From contig JASJEI010000442.1 in NCBI GenBank assembly GCA_030064795.1, positions 1-7,757 on the forward strand: a DNA stretch of 7,757 nt, given 5' to 3'. Positions 5,690-7,757 of the stretch are shown here, piece by piece (within the stretch, counting starts at the first letter, position 1; the number at the start of each line of letters is the position of its first letter). Origin of the DNA: Pleurocapsa sp. MO_226.B13. GTDB lineage: Bacteria > Cyanobacteriota > Cyanobacteriia > Cyanobacteriales > Xenococcaceae. The position numbers and the translations under genes were made by a program. The notes under the pieces are model-generated. The model ran no database searches. It worked only from the letters and a program-made list of their open reading frames with translations, and was not told the DNA's origin.

Positions 5690-6043
5690 ATGAATAGAAA
5701 AAAAATCCGAATAAAGAATATAGAATCATTACTTTCTCAAAGGATTAAAAAAGTCTACCAAAACCAGTTAGAACATCAGCTAGATAGTATTTCTTATAAA
5801 TTATTAGACCGTGTTTTAATTATAACTTTGCAAGGTACAATCACCCCTCCAGAAAAGTTACTCAAAAATAATAATCGTTCCTATTTAGCCGAGCAAGTGA
5901 GAGAGGCGATAGATAGTGTCATTCATCCGCAGATTCAAGAGATCATTGAGGAAGTACTAGACGTAAAGATAGTAGACTTTCTTAGCGATACCACGATTGA
6001 AAACGATCTGACAGGAGCGATCGCGATTTTTAAACTGGAGTAA
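5690..6043 (+). CDS. DUF2294 (MpsC-like) domain protein, second of a tandem pair
   Basis: This 117-aa paralogue of the preceding gene shares LSQ-I-Y-LEH near residues 15-29, LAEQVREAIDSVIHPQI (66-82) and VKIVDFLSDTTI (92-103). The shared motifs fall at the same residue numbers in both proteins. It lacks the last 14 or so residues of its neighbour (NKTPQV to KLKK). The sequences have diverged well beyond recent duplication. A HIP1 octamer lies in its final codons (6017). No Shine-Dalgarno sequence precedes the ATG at 5690; translational coupling is unlikely across 27 bp. The pair could form a heteromer, but this is inference. Confidence 0.78.
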   Translation: MNRKKIRIKNIESLLSQRIKKVYQNQLEHQLDSISYKLLDRVLIITLQGTITPPEKLLKNNNRSYLAEQVREAIDSVIHPQIQEIIEEVLDVKIVDFLSDTTIENDLTGAIAIFKLE

Positions 6044-6058
6044 GCTTTTCCTAAATCC

Positions 6059-6081
6059 AAAAATTACTCCTATAAATTTTT
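6059..6081. terminator. Possible bidirectional AT-only terminator
   Basis: AAAAATT (6059-6065) pairs with AATTTTT (6075-6081) around a 9-nt loop, between the convergent DUF2294 and DUF58 stops. It gives a T run in both directions. It overlaps the DUF58 stop codon, and the stem has no GC pair, so it is weak. Confidence 0.3.
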
Positions 6082-7411
6082 AACTAATATTCATCAATGT
6101 TTCCTGTACTTTATCCAGAGGTAATATGTGTAAATTTTCCAGATTGATTTGACCGTATTCTCGTTCTGATTCAGCTAATAATAGAATTAATAAAGGAACA
6201 TTAAAACCTTGCAGATGTTCGATTAATTTCTTTCTCTCCTCATCCCAAGTAATCAAAACGCAGATACAACCACTTAACATTGATAATCTTTCCATTACCG
6301 CAGCAGTCAAATAATTAAAAGTTTTATCTTGACAAGCTCTAACTCCCGCCAAGATTTCCAACATTTGTTCGCTACTACCCAAACCTCTCCCAGTCGTAAA
6401 ACAATAAGATTCTATACCGACAAACATTAAATCTAATAATGATTCTTGAGTACGAAAATCGCAAGCAAAAGATGCTGCTACGGAAATAGCTTCTTCTAGG
6501 ATTTCGCTTTCACTTTGAGACTGAAAAGTATCCAAGATAAGAGCATGACGGACAAAATATTCACTTTGTTCTTCTCTGACTACGGGTTTACCTGTTTTTG
6601 CCCAGCTTTTCCAATGGATATTGCGTAGAGGATCCCCTGGACGATAATCCCGCAAAGAAACAAATTCTTCCGAGTCGCCTACAGAAGAAGCTAAACTAAC
6701 ACTACCAGTTTGGGACATTCTCGAACCTGGAAGATCGATCCTTGGTAATTGATAGCGACGCGGTAATACCAGTAAAGACTGGGGTAAACTAATAGTTCTA
6801 ACGGCATTAAAAATATTAAACGGATCGGGACGCAAAACGCTAATGCCTGACAATCTGACTATTCCCCGATGAGTCGGGGTGATTTCCCCTTTAACTACAG
6901 TTTCCCCTTCGGATTTGAGGGTGGGTAGCGCGATCGCTCTTGCTGTTGCTTTTCGCTCGCGGGCGATCGCTTTTAACCATTGAAAATAAATATAGGTTAA
7001 GGAAGTAATCGAACCTTTTTTTTGTTTTGATTTGATTACGCGCTTAAATTCGGCTAAACTAAATTTAGGCTGGACGATCTCTTCAATCAATTGCAAACCT
7101 TCCTGTTTTCTCTTAGTTTTATTATCGATAGTTAGCCGATAAGAAAGCTTCACCCCTACTGTGGCAAACCGAGGTAGGTGGCGCTGCGCGCTAAAACGAC
7201 AACGAAAATAACAGCTAAAACCAATAGCAATCAGTAAAATTGCCAACAAGAAGGCAAAAACTTGATACGCCATAGTCTGCTTAGTATCTAAACCAATAAT
7301 TGCAGCAGCCACCAGACAGACCAAGACTCCCAAGCCGACTGGAGTAAAACGCTTCAACAACCACTGCTGTACCCCATAACCAAAGCAAAATAGACGATAC
7401 AGAACTTTCAT
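6080..7411 (-). CDS. DUF58 domain membrane protein
   Basis: This 443-aa protein has two membrane helices near the N-terminus (about 24-41 and 48-66), a beta-rich middle region (about 80-200), and the DUF58 signature at 246-280 (GDSEEFVSLRDYRPGDPLRN through IHWKSWAKTGKPVVR). A von Willebrand-A-like C-terminal domain follows, with the strand HALILDTF at 289-296. DUF58 proteins are commonly encoded beside MoxR AAA+ ATPases and are thought to act as their partners at the membrane; neither a MoxR nor a transglutaminase gene is in this window. The ATG at 7411 is preferred over the in-frame GTG at 7420, because AGGTGA at 7417-7422 is well placed only for the ATG. The GTG would give 446 residues. Two HIP1 octamers (6930, 6963) mark it as resident DNA. 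No frameshift is seen. Confidence 0.9.
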   Translation of the reverse strand: MKVLYRLFCFGYGVQQWLLKRFTPVGLGVLVCLVAAAIIGLDTKQTMAYQVFAFLLAILLIAIGFSCYFRCRFSAQRHLPRFATVGVKLSYRLTIDNKTKRKQEGLQLIEEIVQPKFSLAEFKRVIKSKQKKGSITSLTYIYFQWLKAIARERKATARAIALPTLKSEGETVVKGEITPTHRGIVRLSGISVLRPDPFNIFNAVRTISLPQSLLVLPRRYQLPRIDLPGSRMSQTGSVSLASSVGDSEEFVSLRDYRPGDPLRNIHWKSWAKTGKPVVREEQSEYFVRHALILDTFQSQSESEILEEAISVAASFACDFRTQESLLDLMFVGIESYCFTTGRGLGSSEQMLEILAGVRACQDKTFNYLTAAVMERLSMLSGCICVLITWDEERKKLIEHLQGFNVPLLILLLAESEREYGQINLENLHILPLDKVQETLMNIS

Positions 7412-7416
7412 CTTCC

Positions 7417-7422
7417 TCACCT
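7417..7422 (-). promoter_or_regulatory. Shine-Dalgarno site deciding the DUF58 start
   Basis: AGGTGA on the minus strand, fully complementary to the 16S rRNA 3' end, lies 5 nt before the ATG at 7411. It overlaps the alternative GTG at 7420, which has no such site of its own. Confidence 0.65.
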
Positions 7423-7493
7423 AAATGAAAGCTCCATCTTGGCACATATCGCAGGATATTAAATCAAACAAGACCTAAACACCGTCCATGTTG

Positions 7494-7507
7494 AAAACTG
7501 GAGTTTT
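7494..7507. repeat. Short inverted repeat in the pstA-DUF58 spacer
   Basis: AAAACT (7494-7499) and AGTTTT (7502-7507) are perfect complements with two bases between them. On the minus strand it could be a weak terminator for pstA, about 120 nt after its stop, but there is no long T tract after it. Confidence 0.3.
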
Positions 7508-7553
7508 GCCTGTTGAATAAAGCTTGAGTCAGAAGAATCAAAAATAACTCTTT

Positions 7554-7578
7554 ACTTGCTACTTGCTACTTGCTACTT
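7554..7578. repeat. Heptamer tandem repeat ACTTGCT
   Basis: Three perfect copies of ACTTGCT (7554-7574) are followed by a partial copy, ACTT. Short tandem heptamers of this kind are common in cyanobacterial spacers. The same ACTTGCTAC string also occurs once at 5205-5213, in the other intergenic region. Confidence 0.85.
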
Positions 7579-7625
7579 TCTCGAACAGTTAAATCAAAAA
7601 CTACAGCTTTCTAACTAGATGCGGT

Positions 7626-7757
7626 TTAGTAAGTCCGTTTTGCTGTTGCCAAGCGCGAAATAATACTAGTAATTAAAACCAAAAGCACCAAAATAAATGC
7701 AGCAGCCCAAGCTAACTCTTGCTGATTCTGAAATGGAACAATGGCAAAGTTGTAGAC
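7626..7757 (-). CDS. pstA: Phosphate ABC transporter permease PstA, C-terminal end (partial)
   Basis: PstA is one of the two inner-membrane permease subunits of the high-affinity phosphate importer PstSCAB. Only the last 43 codons and the TAA are in the window, and the gene runs off the right edge. The visible part starts VYNFAIVPFQNQQELAWAAA, continues into the final membrane helix (FILVLLVLITSIIS, about residues 21-34 of the fragment), and ends RLATAKRTY. The loop-plus-helix LAWAAAFILVLLVL pattern and the short basic tail are typical of the PstA C-terminus. In many genomes pstB follows directly on the same strand; here a 206-bp spacer and then an unrelated DUF58 gene follow instead. Confidence 0.8.
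   Translation of the reverse strand, partial: VYNFAIVPFQNQQELAWAAAFILVLLVLITSIISRLATAKRTY

Noticed and set aside
7409..7420. GTG at 7420 as the DUF58 start
   Set aside because: The only good Shine-Dalgarno sequence overlaps it and is spaced correctly for the ATG at 7411.

Overview
The window looks like cyanobacterial chromosome. Five copies of the HIP1 octamer GCGATCGC lie in the host genes (3358, 4112, 6017, 6930, 6963). A small minus-strand gene matches the cyanobacterial photosystem II protein Psb35, and the DUF58 and tandem DUF2294 proteins fit such a genome. The DNA is AT-rich. The species cannot be fixed from sequence alone.

Left third (1 to about 2700): nested mobile DNA. The innermost element is a complete-looking group II intron (69-2247, minus strand) with its GTGCG 5' end, a maturase/reverse transcriptase with a C-terminal HNH domain, domain V and domain VI. 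It sits inside a 43-bp imperfect palindrome. When the two flanks are joined, the palindrome folds into one hairpin and is bounded by CATCAA direct repeats. The palindrome in turn interrupts a frameshifted IS5-type transposase pseudogene (2268-2660, resuming at 1-39). That insertion sequence abuts a sensor histidine kinase that has lost its N-terminal part.

Middle (about 2700-4900): the kinase remnant (PAS, PAS, HisKA; plus strand) also lacks its ATPase domain and carries five perfect 18-bp repeats in the second PAS domain. Convergent to it is an unrecognised 202-aa protein with a likely coiled coil and a C-terminal membrane anchor. Next comes psb35, with its own promoter candidate and a good intrinsic terminator.

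Right part (4900-7757): a 405-bp intergenic region leads into a plus-strand pair of tandem DUF2294/MpsC-like genes. These converge on a minus-strand DUF58 membrane protein. At the right edge is the last 43 codons of the phosphate ABC permease gene pstA (minus strand), separated from the DUF58 gene by a spacer with a heptamer tandem repeat.

Only the DUF2294 pair looks like an operon. The most unusual part is the layered insertion history on the left and the in-frame minisatellite in the dead kinase. I see no convincing new defence or metabolic system.
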